This document shows, piece after piece, positions 39,092 to 47,235 of a stretch of DNA of 64,000 bases. The notes beneath the pieces are model-generated. The model was not told the origin of the DNA and searched no databases. It saw nothing but the letters and a program-made list of their open reading frames with translations. The translations under genes were made by a program, and so were the position numbers. This DNA is from CBDESM01 sp965205165 (GTDB lineage: Bacteria > Chloroflexota > Dehalococcoidia > Bin125): positions 1,984,001 through 2,048,000 of the forward strand of contig OZ242037.1 in the NCBI GenBank assembly GCA_965205165.1, written 5' to 3'. Positions within the stretch are counted from its first letter, which is position 1; every line of letters begins with the position of its first letter.

Positions 39092-40150
39092 TCAGCCGGC
39101 GTAGAGCGCGCGCAGCTCCGGGTCCTTTTCGGAGAGCATCTCGGCCAGTTCGAGCAGCACGGCGCACTGCTTGTAGGTGGCGTCGTCCTGCATTTTGCCG
39201 TCGACCACGGCGACGCCGCCCGCGCCGCCCGCGGCTTCCATCGCCGCGACCACGCGCCGCGCGAACGCGACTTCGTCCGGGTCCGGCCGGAAGACGCGCT
39301 TGGCGATCGGGATCTGGCGGGGGTGCAGGGTCCAGGCGCCGACGCAGCCGAGGATGAAGGCGGCGCGGAACTGATCCTCGCAGCCCGCCTCGTCGGAGAA
39401 GTCGCCGAAGGGCCCGTAGAAGGGCGAGATTTCGGCGGCCGCGCAGGCGTCGACCATCCGCGCCAGCGTGTAGTGCCACGGATCCTGCAGGGACGGCGCC
39501 CGCTCCGCCTGCGGGCGCTCGGGGTCCGCGTCCGTCCGCACCACGTAGCCGGGGTGCGGCCCGCCCACGCGGGTCGTCTTCATCCGCCGCGAGGCGGCGA
39601 GGTCGGAGGGGCCCAGGCTCATCCCCTGCAGGCGCGGGCTCGCCTCGGCGATCTGCTCCACGTTGGCCACGCCGACCGCGGTCTCGAGGATCGCGTGGAT
39701 CAGGATCGGGCGGGCCAGCCCGTTGCGCGCTTCGAGCTGGGCCAGCAGCTGGTCGAGGAACTGGATCTCCCGCGGCCCGTTCACCTTGGGCAGCATGATG
39801 CAGTCCAGCCGGTCGCCGATCTGCGCGGTCAGCTCCAGCATGTCGTCGAGGAACCAGGGGCTGTCGACCGCGTTGATCCGCGTCCACAGCTTGGTCGCGC
39901 CCAAGTCGAGCGAGCGGCCCGCCGCGATCAGGCCGGCCCGCGCCGCCTCCTTCGCCGTCGGCGGGATCGCGTCCTCGAGGTTGCCGAGCAGGATGTCCAC
40001 CTGCGGCGCGAGCTGCGGCAGCCGCGCGGCGATCTTCTCGTTGCTCGGATCGAAGAAGTGGATCATCCGCGAGGGGTGGGCCGGCAGTTCGCGCGGCGGA
40101 TCGGGCGCGCCCAGCGCGAGCGGGCGCGTGAACTGTCTCGGTTGCCGCAT
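39092..40150 (-). CDS. mcl: Malyl-CoA/citramalyl-CoA lyase (HpcH/HpaI family), Chloroflexus type
   Basis: Protein of 352 aa, the length of the Chloroflexus malyl-CoA lyase, which it resembles closely from memory. Key segments are RMIHFFDPSNEKIAARLPQL, VDILLGNLEDAIP, LPKVNGPREIQF, IHAILETAVGVANVEQIA, PRLQGMSLGPSDLAASR and GKMQDDATYKQ. The glutamates in NLED and ILET fit the metal-binding and CoA-lyase site. Known enzymes of this group cleave or make malyl-CoA, beta-methylmalyl-CoA or citramalyl-CoA from glyoxylate or pyruvate and acyl-CoA in the 3-hydroxypropionate bicycle and in glyoxylate assimilation. No other bicycle gene is visible in this window, so the pathway is unproven. It is convergent with the ATPase gene (13 bp apart) and divergent from an F420-type oxidoreductase. 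Confidence 0.88.
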   Translation of the reverse strand: MRQPRQFTRPLALGAPDPPRELPAHPSRMIHFFDPSNEKIAARLPQLAPQVDILLGNLEDAIPPTAKEAARAGLIAAGRSLDLGATKLWTRINAVDSPWFLDDMLELTAQIGDRLDCIMLPKVNGPREIQFLDQLLAQLEARNGLARPILIHAILETAVGVANVEQIAEASPRLQGMSLGPSDLAASRRMKTTRVGGPHPGYVVRTDADPERPQAERAPSLQDPWHYTLARMVDACAAAEISPFYGPFGDFSDEAGCEDQFRAAFILGCVGAWTLHPRQIPIAKRVFRPDPDEVAFARRVVAAMEAAGGAGGVAVVDGKMQDDATYKQCAVLLELAEMLSEKDPELRALYAG

Positions 40151-40191
40151 GGTTGCTCCAATCCTCGCGGTGGCGCGGGATTTCCGGCGGC

Positions 40192-40197
40192 AGTCTA
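40192..40197 (-). promoter_or_regulatory. -10-like box TAGACT before mcl
   Basis: TAGACTGC on the minus strand repeats the box found before two crotonase genes. It is 41 nt from the mcl ATG, with GGAG near the start codon. Confidence 0.4.
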
Positions 40198-40205
40198 CGC
40201 GGGCC

Positions 40206-40211
40206 TATCTT
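40206..40211 (+). promoter_or_regulatory. -10-like box TATCTT before the F420-type oxidoreductase
   Basis: TATCTT lies 35 nt before the ATG at 40247, with GGAGG close to the start. It is only 8 nt from the divergent TAGACT box of mcl, so the two promoters would overlap and may compete. Confidence 0.35.
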
Positions 40212-40246
40212 GGCCGCATCGGAACGGACCAGCCTGGAGGCGCGAG

Positions 40247-41110
40247 ATGGACTTCGGAGCAGTGCTGCCCACCAGCGAGATCGGCGACGACCCCGCCGCC
40301 ATCCGCGATTTCGCCCAAGCCGTCGAATCGATGGGCTGCAAGCATCTCTTGATCTACGACCACGTGCTCGGCGCGGACGCATCCGTCCACCGCGATTGGG
40401 CCGGGCCGTACACCAAAGATCACCCGTTCCACGAGGTGTTCGTCACGCTGGGCTACCTCGCCGGGGTGACGACGACGCTGGGCCTCGCCACCGCCGTGCT
40501 GGTGCTGCCACAGCGCCAGACCGCGCTGGTCGCCAAGCAGGCTGCGCAGCTCGCCGTGCTTTCCGGCAACCGCTTCCGGCTCGGCGTCGGCAGCGGCTGG
40601 AACCATGTCGAGTACGAAGCCTTGGGCGAGAATTTCCGCAACCGCGGCCGGCGGCAGGAGGAGCAGATCGAGCTGATGCGCCGCCTCTGGTCCGAAGAGG
40701 TGATCGACTTCGACGGGGAGTTCCACAAGGTCACGGCGGCGGGCATCTCGCCGCGGCCCGCGCAGCCGATCCCCGTCTGGTTCGGCGGCGCGGCGGAGCC
40801 GCAGCTCAAGCGCACCGCCTTGATCGGCGACGGCTGGTTCCCGATCTCGCCGCCCTCCGCGGAGGCGGCCGCGATGACTGAGCGGCTGAAGGGCTACTTG
40901 CGCGAGGCCGGGCGGGACGCGGACGGCTTTCCGATCGAGCCGCAGGCGCAGTTCCGCGGGGGCGACCCGGAGCGCTGGCGCTCGCACTTGGAGCGATGGG
41001 GCGAGATCGGCGCGACGGCGATCTCGATCGCCACGATGAACGCCGGGCTGGCCGGCGCGGACGCGCACATCGACGCCGTGCGGCAGTACTTGGAGGCGGT
41101 GCGCCCCTAA
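40247..41110 (+). CDS. LLM-class F420-dependent oxidoreductase
   Basis: Luciferase-like TIM-barrel protein of 287 aa, normal for the family. It starts MDFGAVLPTSEIGDD, has the internal signature LATAVLVLPQRQTALVAKQA, then RFRLGVGSGWNHVEYEALG and GRRQEEQIELMRRLWSEE, and later PIPVWFGGAAEPQLKRTALIGDGW. These fit F420-dependent members rather than FMN luciferases, but the cofactor is not proven. The substrate is unknown. The start is chosen at the ATG preceded by GGAGG, since the long open frame upstream covers mcl on the other strand. Its TAA stop shares two bases with the stop of the convergent gpmA. Confidence 0.86.
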   Translation: MDFGAVLPTSEIGDDPAAIRDFAQAVESMGCKHLLIYDHVLGADASVHRDWAGPYTKDHPFHEVFVTLGYLAGVTTTLGLATAVLVLPQRQTALVAKQAAQLAVLSGNRFRLGVGSGWNHVEYEALGENFRNRGRRQEEQIELMRRLWSEEVIDFDGEFHKVTAAGISPRPAQPIPVWFGGAAEPQLKRTALIGDGWFPISPPSAEAAAMTERLKGYLREAGRDADGFPIEPQAQFRGGDPERWRSHLERWGEIGATAISIATMNAGLAGADAHIDAVRQYLEAVRP

Positions 41111-41868
41111 TCGGGGCCGGCGCCGGAGGCTTGGGCCGCGACCTTGGCCGCGGCCGCCGCGGCGGCTGCTTCGCCGGCGAGGTAGCGCTTGGAGACGGGC
41201 TTCAGATCCGCGTCCAGCGCGTAGGCGAGCGGCATGCCGGTGGGGATGTTCAGTTCGGTGATCTCGTCGTCGGAGATCCCGTCCAAGTGCTTCACGATGG
41301 CGCGGATGCTGTTGCCGTGCGCGGCGACGAGGACGCGCTCGCCGCGCGCGAGGGCCGGGGCGAGTTCGGACTCCCACCACGGCAGCACCCGCTCCAGCGT
41401 GTCGCGGAGCGACTCCGACGACGGCGCCGCCGCGCCCGCGTAGCGCCGGTCGCGCGACGGGTGCGCCGGATCATCGGCGCTCAGCGGCGGCGGCGGCTCG
41501 GCGTAGGACCTGCGCCAGATTTTGACCTGCGCCTCGCCGTGCCGGGCTGCGGTCTCCGCCTTGTCCAGCCCTTGCAGCGCGCCGTAGTGCCGCTCGTTCA
41601 GCCGCCAAGTGCGGTGGACGGGCAGCCAGGCCGCGTCCAGCTCGTCCAGCATGATCCAGAGCGTATGGACCGCCCGCTTCAGCAGCGATGTCCAGGCCCG
41701 GTCGAACTCGATGCCCGCCTCGCGCAGCTGCCGGCCGGCCTCCCGCGCCTCCGCCCGCCCCGCCTCCGTCAGGTCGACGTCGACCCAGCCGGTGAAGCGG
41801 TTCTCCAAGTTCCACTGCGATTGGCCGTGCCGGACCAGCACGAGGTTGCAATCTCCGGAATCGGGCAT
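41107..41868 (-). CDS. gpmA: 2,3-bisphosphoglycerate-dependent phosphoglycerate mutase
   Basis: Glycolytic enzyme of 253 aa interconverting 3- and 2-phosphoglycerate. The catalytic histidine motif is VLVRHGQSQWNLENRFTGW. The region RAVHTLWIMLDELD, the substrate loop WRLNERHYGALQGLDKAE, the second histidine in LVAAHGNSIRAIVKHL and the ELNIPTGMPL segment are all as in GpmA. The tail of about 20 residues after the fold is alanine-rich. A TACCCT box 6 nt before the ATG suggests leaderless transcription. It is divergent from the HIT gene (48 bp). Confidence 0.93.
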   Translation of the reverse strand: MPDSGDCNLVLVRHGQSQWNLENRFTGWVDVDLTEAGRAEAREAGRQLREAGIEFDRAWTSLLKRAVHTLWIMLDELDAAWLPVHRTWRLNERHYGALQGLDKAETAARHGEAQVKIWRRSYAEPPPPLSADDPAHPSRDRRYAGAAAPSSESLRDTLERVLPWWESELAPALARGERVLVAAHGNSIRAIVKHLDGISDDEITELNIPTGMPLAYALDADLKPVSKRYLAGEAAAAAAAAKVAAQASGAGPD

Positions 41869-41874
41869 TCGGAG

Positions 41875-41880
41875 AGGGTA
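41875..41880 (-). promoter_or_regulatory. -10-like box TACCCT before gpmA, probably leaderless
   Basis: Six nucleotides separate the box from the ATG at 41868, the same layout as at hpnG and at the crotonase gene starting at 60895. Confidence 0.42.
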
Positions 41881-41890
41881 GGGCCTCTGG

Positions 41891-41896
41891 TACCTT
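41891..41896 (+). promoter_or_regulatory. -10-like box TACCTT before the HIT gene
   Basis: TACCTT stands 20 nt before the ATG at 41917, with GGAG in between. It probably also drives the liv transporter genes downstream, which follow with an 18-bp gap. Confidence 0.35.
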
Positions 41897-41916
41897 CCGC
41901 CATTGCGGAGGGCGCG

Positions 41917-42285
41917 ATGAGCGAACGGGACGCGGCGGAGCGGTCTTCGGACACGGTCTTCGGCGCGATCGTGCGGGGGGAGATTCCCGCCGACATCGTC
42001 TACGAGGACGATCTCTGCATCGCCTTCCGCGATCTCAATCCGCAGGCGCCCGTGCACGTGCTCGTCATCCCCCGCATCGGCCTCTCCGGCTTGCAGGAAG
42101 CGGAGCGTGCCGAGCCCGTGCTGCTCGGCCATCTGATGCAGGCGGCCAAGAAGGTCGCCGACTTGGAGCAGCTCGACGACGGCTGGCGGCTCGTGGTCAA
42201 CGTCGGCGAGGCGGCCGGCCAGACCGTGGCCCACCTGCACCTGCACGTGCTCGGCGGCCGCCGGCTCGCTTGGCCGCCGGGCTGA
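41917..42285 (+). CDS. HIT-family nucleotide-binding protein (HinT-like)
   Basis: Protein of 122 aa. The histidine triad HLHLHVLGG is near the C-terminus, and the start TVFGAIVRGEIPADIVYEDD with HVLVIPR is typical of HinT-like purine phosphoramidate hydrolases. The start ATG is preceded by GGAG. livG begins 18 bp after its stop, so it is probably the first gene of the liv transcript, though a functional link is not evident. Confidence 0.92.
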   Translation: MSERDAAERSSDTVFGAIVRGEIPADIVYEDDLCIAFRDLNPQAPVHVLVIPRIGLSGLQEAERAEPVLLGHLMQAAKKVADLEQLDDGWRLVVNVGEAAGQTVAHLHLHVLGGRRLAWPPG

Positions 42286-42303
42286 TCCGCGGCCGGCCGC
42301 GCC

Positions 42304-43077
42304 ATGTCCGCGCTGCTCGAAGTCCGCGACCTCGACCGCTATTTCGGCGGCTTCAAGGCGGTCGATCAGGTCTCCTTCGACGTGCAGGCGGGCGAGATCG
42401 CCGGCCTGATCGGCCCCAACGGGGCCGGCAAGACGACCTGCTTCAACTGCGTCGCCGGCTTCCTCAAGCCCAGCGGCGGCCGCGTCTTCTTCGACGGCCA
42501 CGAGATCACCGGCAAGCCCACCCACTCCGTCTTCCACGACGGGCTCGTCCGCACCTTCCAGATCCCGCAGGAAATTCCGACGATGACCGTGCTCGAGAAC
42601 CTGATGCTGCCCGGCGAGGGGCAGCTGGGCGAGCGGGTCTGGTCCAACTGGCTGCCGCCGCTGCCGCGCCGCGTCCGCCGCGAGGAGCGCGAACGCGAGG
42701 CCCGCGCGCACGAGGTGCTCGCCACCGTCGGCCTCGACACGCACGCGCACCACAGCGCCGGCGCGCTCTCCGGCGGCCAGCGCAAGCTGCTCGAACTGGC
42801 CCGCGCCCTGATGAGCGAGCCGCGCATGATCCTGCTCGACGAGCCCGCCGCCGGCGTCAACCCGACCCTGCTGCGCCGCTTGGTCGACTACGTCCTCAAA
42901 ATCCGCGAAGAGGGCGTCACCTTCCTGATCATCGAGCACAACCTCGACTTGGTCCGCGAGCTGTGCGACCCCGTCGTGCTGATGGCCGAGGGCGGCGTCC
43001 ACGCCATCGGCCACCCGGAGGAGGTGCTGGAAGACCCGGACGCGCAGTCGATCTACCTGCGCAGGCGGATCGCGTGA
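42304..43077 (+). CDS. livG: Branched-chain amino acid ABC transporter, ATP-binding protein LivG
   Basis: ATPase of 257 aa. Walker A is GPNGAGKTT (residues 37-45), the signature is LSGGQRKLLELARALM, and Walker B is MILLDEPAAGVNP, the GVNP being usual in LivG. The segment GLVRTFQIPQEIPTMTVLEN is also LivG-like. With LivF it powers the LivHM permease. Its stop overlaps the GTG start of livF by 4 bp (GTGA). The real substrates may be other amino acids, amides or carboxylates. Confidence 0.94.
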   Translation: MSALLEVRDLDRYFGGFKAVDQVSFDVQAGEIAGLIGPNGAGKTTCFNCVAGFLKPSGGRVFFDGHEITGKPTHSVFHDGLVRTFQIPQEIPTMTVLENLMLPGEGQLGERVWSNWLPPLPRRVRREEREREARAHEVLATVGLDTHAHHSAGALSGGQRKLLELARALMSEPRMILLDEPAAGVNPTLLRRLVDYVLKIREEGVTFLIIEHNLDLVRELCDPVVLMAEGGVHAIGHPEEVLEDPDAQSIYLRRRIA

Positions 43078-43868
43078 GCGGCGGAGCGGGCCCCGCGCCC
43101 GCCGCGATCCTGCGCGGGCGCGAGCTCTCCGGCGGCTACGTGCCCGGCGTCGACATCATCCACGACGTCGATTTCGACGTGCATCCGGGCGAGATCGTGA
43201 CCATCATCGGCCCCAACGGAGCGGGCAAGTCGACGCTGGTGAAGGCGCTGGTGGGCGCGCTTCCGCACATGCGCGGGCGGCGCTGGCTCGGCGACGAGGA
43301 GGTGAGCGGACTGGACCGGCCGCGCATGGTCGCCGCCGGCGCGGCGTTCGTGCCCCAGACCGAGAACATCTTCGGCGCGCTGACCGTCCGCGAGAACCTG
43401 GAGATGGGCGGCTACCGCCGCACCTCCCGCAGCGGGCTGAACGACCGGATCGGGGAGATGTTCGAGCTGTTCCCGCCGCTGAGGGAGCGGCCCAAGGAGC
43501 GCGCCGATCGGCTTTCCGGCGGGCAGCGGCAGATGCTGGCCATCGCCCGTGCGCTGATGCTCGATCCGAAGGTGCTCTGCCTCGACGAGCCGACCGCCAG
43601 CCTCTCGCCCGCCGCCCGCGCCGAGATCTTCGAGCGCGTCCGCGGCATCCGCGACGGCGGCGTCGGCGTCCTGATGGTCGAGCAGAACGCCACCGAAGCG
43701 CTCGAATCGTCCGATCGCGGCGTGGTCATGGTCAACGGGCGGCGGGCGTTGGACGGGCCGGCGTCGGAGCTGCTCGAGAGCGACGAGGTGGGGCGGCTGT
43801 TCCTGGGCGTGATCGGCGCGGAGGGCGGGGCGGCGATCGAAGACGACGACGAGCCGGACGCGGGCTGA
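43074..43868 (+). CDS. livF: Branched-chain amino acid ABC transporter, ATP-binding protein LivF
   Basis: ATPase of 264 aa. Walker A is GPNGAGKST (residues 46-54), and a LivF-like FVPQTENIFGALTVRENLEM follows. The signature is LSGGQRQMLAIARALM and Walker B is VLCLDEPTASLSP. The start is a GTG at 43074 within the GTGA overlap with livG, because no ATG exists before the first strand (ILRGRELSGGY). The C-terminus is acidic (EDDDEPDAG). livH follows after 2 bp. Confidence 0.94.
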   Translation: MSGGAGPAPAAILRGRELSGGYVPGVDIIHDVDFDVHPGEIVTIIGPNGAGKSTLVKALVGALPHMRGRRWLGDEEVSGLDRPRMVAAGAAFVPQTENIFGALTVRENLEMGGYRRTSRSGLNDRIGEMFELFPPLRERPKERADRLSGGQRQMLAIARALMLDPKVLCLDEPTASLSPAARAEIFERVRGIRDGGVGVLMVEQNATEALESSDRGVVMVNGRRALDGPASELLESDEVGRLFLGVIGAEGGAAIEDDDEPDAG

Positions 43869-43870
43869 GC

Positions 43871-44791
43871 ATGGGCATCGAAATCGCGCAGCTCGTCGTG
43901 ATCGGCCTGATCGTCGGCTCGATCCTCGCGCTGGGCGCGGTCGGGCTGACCTTGGTCTACGGCGTGCTCGGCGTCGCCGATTTCGCGCACGGGGACAAGC
44001 TCACCGTCGGCATGTTCGTGGCCTTCTTCGTGGTCTCGGCCGAGGGCGCGGGGCTCGGCTTCGCCGGCGGCCGCTTCGGCCCGCTCTCGTTCGGCTGGGG
44101 GCTCGTGATCGGCCTGCTGCTGGCGATGGTCGCGGTCGCGCTGCTCTCCGCCGCGGGGGAGCGCTGGATCTACCGGAGATTGCGCGATCAGGGCGGGTCG
44201 TTCTTCGCCTGGTCGATCGCCTCGCTCGGACTCGCGATCGCGATCCGCGCCGTGATCCAGATGGTCTGGGGCTCCGGCAACGAGCGCTACACGCCGGGCA
44301 TCTTCAAGGCGATCGAGGTGGTCGAGGGCATCCGGATCAAGCCGGACCAGTTCTTCATCTTCGGCATGGCTGTGCTCTGCGTGGTCGTCCTCTGGGTCGT
44401 GCTCTACCGCACCAAGGCGGGCAAGGCGATGCGGGCCACGGCGGACAACCCGGAGCTGGCCGAGGCCTGCGGCATCCGCGTCGACCGGGTGCGGCTGGGC
44501 ACGTGGCTGCTGGCCGGGGCGCTCTGCGCGATCGCCGGGGTGATGCTCGGCGTGCAGGCCGATGTGCGCTTCGACGCCGGCTTCCGGCTGCTGCTGCCGA
44601 TGTTCGCGGCGGTGATCATCGGCGGCCTCGGCAACCCCTGGGGCGCGCTCGCTGGCGGCTTCATCGTCGGCATCTCGCAGGAGGTCTCGACCCAGTGGAT
44701 CCCGACCGGCCTGAAGCCGGCGGTGCCGTTCGCGCTCGCCATTTTCATGCTGCTGGTGCGCCCGCGCGGGCTGTTCGGGCAGGAGCGCTGA
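43871..44791 (+). CDS. livH: Branched-chain amino acid ABC transporter, permease LivH
   Basis: Integral membrane protein of 306 aa with about eight hydrophobic segments. It begins with the LivH-like IGLIVGSILALGAVGLTLVY and GVADFAHGD. The ATPase-contact segment TKAGKAMRATADNPELAEAC carries the EAA-like loop. The C-terminal membrane region includes AAVIIGGLGNPWGALAGGF, typical of this permease. It lies 2 bp after livF and 3 bp before livM, all in one operon. Confidence 0.94.
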   Translation: MGIEIAQLVVIGLIVGSILALGAVGLTLVYGVLGVADFAHGDKLTVGMFVAFFVVSAEGAGLGFAGGRFGPLSFGWGLVIGLLLAMVAVALLSAAGERWIYRRLRDQGGSFFAWSIASLGLAIAIRAVIQMVWGSGNERYTPGIFKAIEVVEGIRIKPDQFFIFGMAVLCVVVLWVVLYRTKAGKAMRATADNPELAEACGIRVDRVRLGTWLLAGALCAIAGVMLGVQADVRFDAGFRLLLPMFAAVIIGGLGNPWGALAGGFIVGISQEVSTQWIPTGLKPAVPFALAIFMLLVRPRGLFGQER

Positions 44792-44794
44792 GCG

Positions 44795-45859
44795 ATGCCG
44801 GAAGCCCTGCTGCTGGACGGCCTCGCGCTCCAGACCGCGAGCGGCGTCGTCAACTGGACGGTCGGCTTCCTCGCCACGGCCGGCGTGTTCGCGCTCTTGG
44901 CGCTGGCGCTGAACATGCAGTGGGGCGCGGGGATCATGAACTTCGGCGTCGCCGCGTTCGTGCTCGTCGGCGCCTACGTGACCGCGATCGTCACGCTCGA
45001 CGCGCCCGAGGGGCTGGAGAGCTACGTCGGCGGCTGGGGCCTGCCGACCTTCGCCGGCTGGCTCGCGGCCGGCGCGGCCGGGGCCGTGCTGGCCCTGCTG
45101 CTCGCGATCCCCACGATCCGGCTGCGCGAGGACTTCCTCGCCATCACCACGATCGGCGTGGCCGAGATCCTGCGCAGCACGAGCAATTCGATCGAGGGCC
45201 TGGTCAACCGCAGCCGCGGGCTGACCGGCATCCCCCGCGTCGCCGGCGACGTGCTCACCGGCGAGGACTACCGCTGGCTCCAGCTGGCGATCGTGCTCGC
45301 CTCCGTGGTCGTCGTCTACGTCCTCGTCCACTTGGCCGCCTCGTCGCCCTGGGGCCGGGTGCTGCGGGCCATCCGCGACAACGAGGACACGGCGCGGGCG
45401 TCGGGCAAGAACACGGTGCGCTTCCGCATGCAGGCGTTCGTGCTGGGCGGCATCCTGATGTCGGTCGCCGGCGCGATCTGGGCGCACCGCCAGGGCGCGA
45501 TCTCGCCGCCGACCTTCTCCGACGTGATCTTCACCTTCTTCGTCTGGGCGATCCTGATCGTGGGCGGCAGCGGCAACCACCGCGGGGCGCTGGTCGGGGC
45601 GCTGGTCGTCAGCTTCTTCTGGTTCGGCACGCCGCTGATCCAGGAGCGCCTGCCCGATTGGCTCGGCACGCGGGTCTTCCAGATCCGCCAGATCATGGTC
45701 GGCATGCTGATCATCGGCTTCCTGCTCTGGCGCCCGCAGGGCATCCTGCCGGAGCGCCAGCGGGTCAGCAGGTACCTCCCGCCCGAACCCGGCGCCCGCG
45801 GCCCGCTCGACCGGCTGCGCCGCAAACGCCCGGAGCCCGAGCCCCCGGCCGGCGCCTAG
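44795..45859 (+). CDS. livM: Branched-chain amino acid ABC transporter, permease LivM
   Basis: Membrane protein of 354 aa pairing with LivH. It has LALNMQWGAGIMNFGVAAF, then IPTIRLREDFLAITTIGVAE, the coupling loop PWGRVLRAIRDNEDTARASG, and VGGSGNHRGALVGALVV near the end; all are hallmarks of LivM. The C-terminal 40 residues are basic and proline-rich, probably cytosolic. Its TAG overlaps the stop codon of the first convergent binding-protein gene, so the liv operon and the binding-protein operon meet tail to tail with no gap. Confidence 0.94.
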   Translation: MPEALLLDGLALQTASGVVNWTVGFLATAGVFALLALALNMQWGAGIMNFGVAAFVLVGAYVTAIVTLDAPEGLESYVGGWGLPTFAGWLAAGAAGAVLALLLAIPTIRLREDFLAITTIGVAEILRSTSNSIEGLVNRSRGLTGIPRVAGDVLTGEDYRWLQLAIVLASVVVVYVLVHLAASSPWGRVLRAIRDNEDTARASGKNTVRFRMQAFVLGGILMSVAGAIWAHRQGAISPPTFSDVIFTFFVWAILIVGGSGNHRGALVGALVVSFFWFGTPLIQERLPDWLGTRVFQIRQIMVGMLIIGFLLWRPQGILPERQRVSRYLPPEPGARGPLDRLRRKRPEPEPPAGA

Positions 45860-47208
45860 CCGCCCGCGTCCTCGATCAGCCGCCGGATCGCCGGCACCGC
45901 GTCGCCCGGGTAGGGCACCACGCCGAGCTCCTCGATCCCGTCGCTTGCGTAGCGCCAGATGGTCAGGAAGCCGCTGCCGATGTCGCCGCATTCGTCGAAA
46001 TCGAAGCTGACGGACGCGCCCTCGTAGTCGACCTCGCCGCCGCCGGCCAGCGCTTCGAGGCCGGCGCGCAGCGAGGCGGCGTCCGCGCCGACGACCGCGA
46101 GGCCGGGCTGTACGCCGACGGCGCGGAGGTTGTCGCGGATGGCGATCCCGTCCAGATCGGGGCCGGCCGCCTGCGCCGCCAGCGCCGCGCCGATCGCGGA
46201 GTCGTAGGTCTTGCGCACGTACGCGATCTCCGGCAGCGCCCCGTGCTTGTCGAGGTACTGCGCGTCCCAGGCCTCGCGCGCGCCCGCTTCCGGGTTGCCG
46301 CTCGAGCTCGCGCCGTAGCTGCCGGAGAGGATGTCCGCGCCGATCGCCTCGAAGATCGCCTCGTTGCGCGAGGTCTCCGAGAAGACGTACTGCTCGTAGA
46401 CGCCGTTCTCGGCCGATTCCTGCAGGATCCGCTCAGTCTCCGGGCGGAAGCCGATCAGCACCAGCGCCTCCGCCCCGGCGCGGGCCGAGTGCAGGATCTC
46501 GGTCAGGTAGGACGGCTGGCCCGGCCGGATCGGCTGCGCCTCGAGCCCGCCCGTCCAGGCGTCGCGGAACGTCCCGAACAGCCCCTGCCCCCACGAGTCA
46601 TCGCGGTAGAGCACGCCCACGTTGCCGTAGCCGCGCGCCTCCGCGATGGCCGCCAGCATCGGCCCCTGCGCGGAGTCGTTGAGCGTCGCGCGGAAGAGGA
46701 AGTCGTCGTCTTCGATCAGGCACAGCTGCGGCGAGGTGGACGAGGGCGCGATCACCGGCACGCGGGCATCGGCGGCGAAGCGGTAGATCGCGCCCGCCTC
46801 CGCGCTGGAGACGGGGCCGATGATCACGTGGACGCCCTCGACCTCGATCAGCCGCCGCGCCTCCTCCAGCGCCACGTTGGGGTCGCCGCCGCTGTCCGCG
46901 CTGACGAACGAGACCGGCTGCCCGTTGACCCCGCCCGCCTCGTTGAGGTGCTCGATCGCCAGCCGGAAGCCGTTGATCATGTTGTTGCCGTAGTCGGCCA
47001 AGTCGCCGGAGTGGTCGAGGATCACGCCGAGCTTGAGCGCCTCCCCCGTCGCGCCGCCGCCGTCCGCGTCGTCCTGCTGCTGGTCGGCCGCCTGCACGGC
47101 CGCGGGCTCCGGCTGGGCGCCGGCTTGATCCTGCTCGTCGCCGCCGCAGGCCGCGAACGCCGCCGCGGCGGCGAGCAAGAGCGCCATGATGAGGGCCGAA
47201 AGCCGCAT
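45856..47208 (-). CDS. Substrate-binding lipoprotein, LivK-like (type I periplasmic fold)
   Basis: Binding protein of 450 aa for the adjacent LivFGHM-type transporter. The signal peptide ends in a lipobox with Cys21 (AAFAACGG), followed by a Gln/Ala/Asp-rich linker to about residue 55. The binding fold starts at LKLGVILDHSGDLADYGNNM. It continues with ARRLIEVEGVHVIIGPVSSA, IAPSSTSPQL and VGVLYRDDSWGQGLF and ends with VSFDFDECGDIGSGFLTIW. It differs from its six paralogs in that loop (DECGD instead of DxNGD) and in its ending. It is the last gene of the binding-protein run, with an AGGA ribosome binding site of its own. The ligand is unknown. Confidence 0.9.
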   Translation of the reverse strand: MRLSALIMALLLAAAAAFAACGGDEQDQAGAQPEPAAVQAADQQQDDADGGGATGEALKLGVILDHSGDLADYGNNMINGFRLAIEHLNEAGGVNGQPVSFVSADSGGDPNVALEEARRLIEVEGVHVIIGPVSSAEAGAIYRFAADARVPVIAPSSTSPQLCLIEDDDFLFRATLNDSAQGPMLAAIAEARGYGNVGVLYRDDSWGQGLFGTFRDAWTGGLEAQPIRPGQPSYLTEILHSARAGAEALVLIGFRPETERILQESAENGVYEQYVFSETSRNEAIFEAIGADILSGSYGASSSGNPEAGAREAWDAQYLDKHGALPEIAYVRKTYDSAIGAALAAQAAGPDLDGIAIRDNLRAVGVQPGLAVVGADAASLRAGLEALAGGGEVDYEGASVSFDFDECGDIGSGFLTIWRYASDGIEELGVVPYPGDAVPAIRRLIEDAGG

Positions 47209-47235
47209 GTCCCGCTTCCTTTCCCGAAGTTCGCG

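Noticed and set aside
36300..39104. Second plus-strand frame of 934 codons overlapping the P-type ATPase
   Set aside because: The +1 shifted frame reads as glycine/arginine/alanine low complexity. The DKTGTIT and GDGQND motifs are in the frame starting at 36307.
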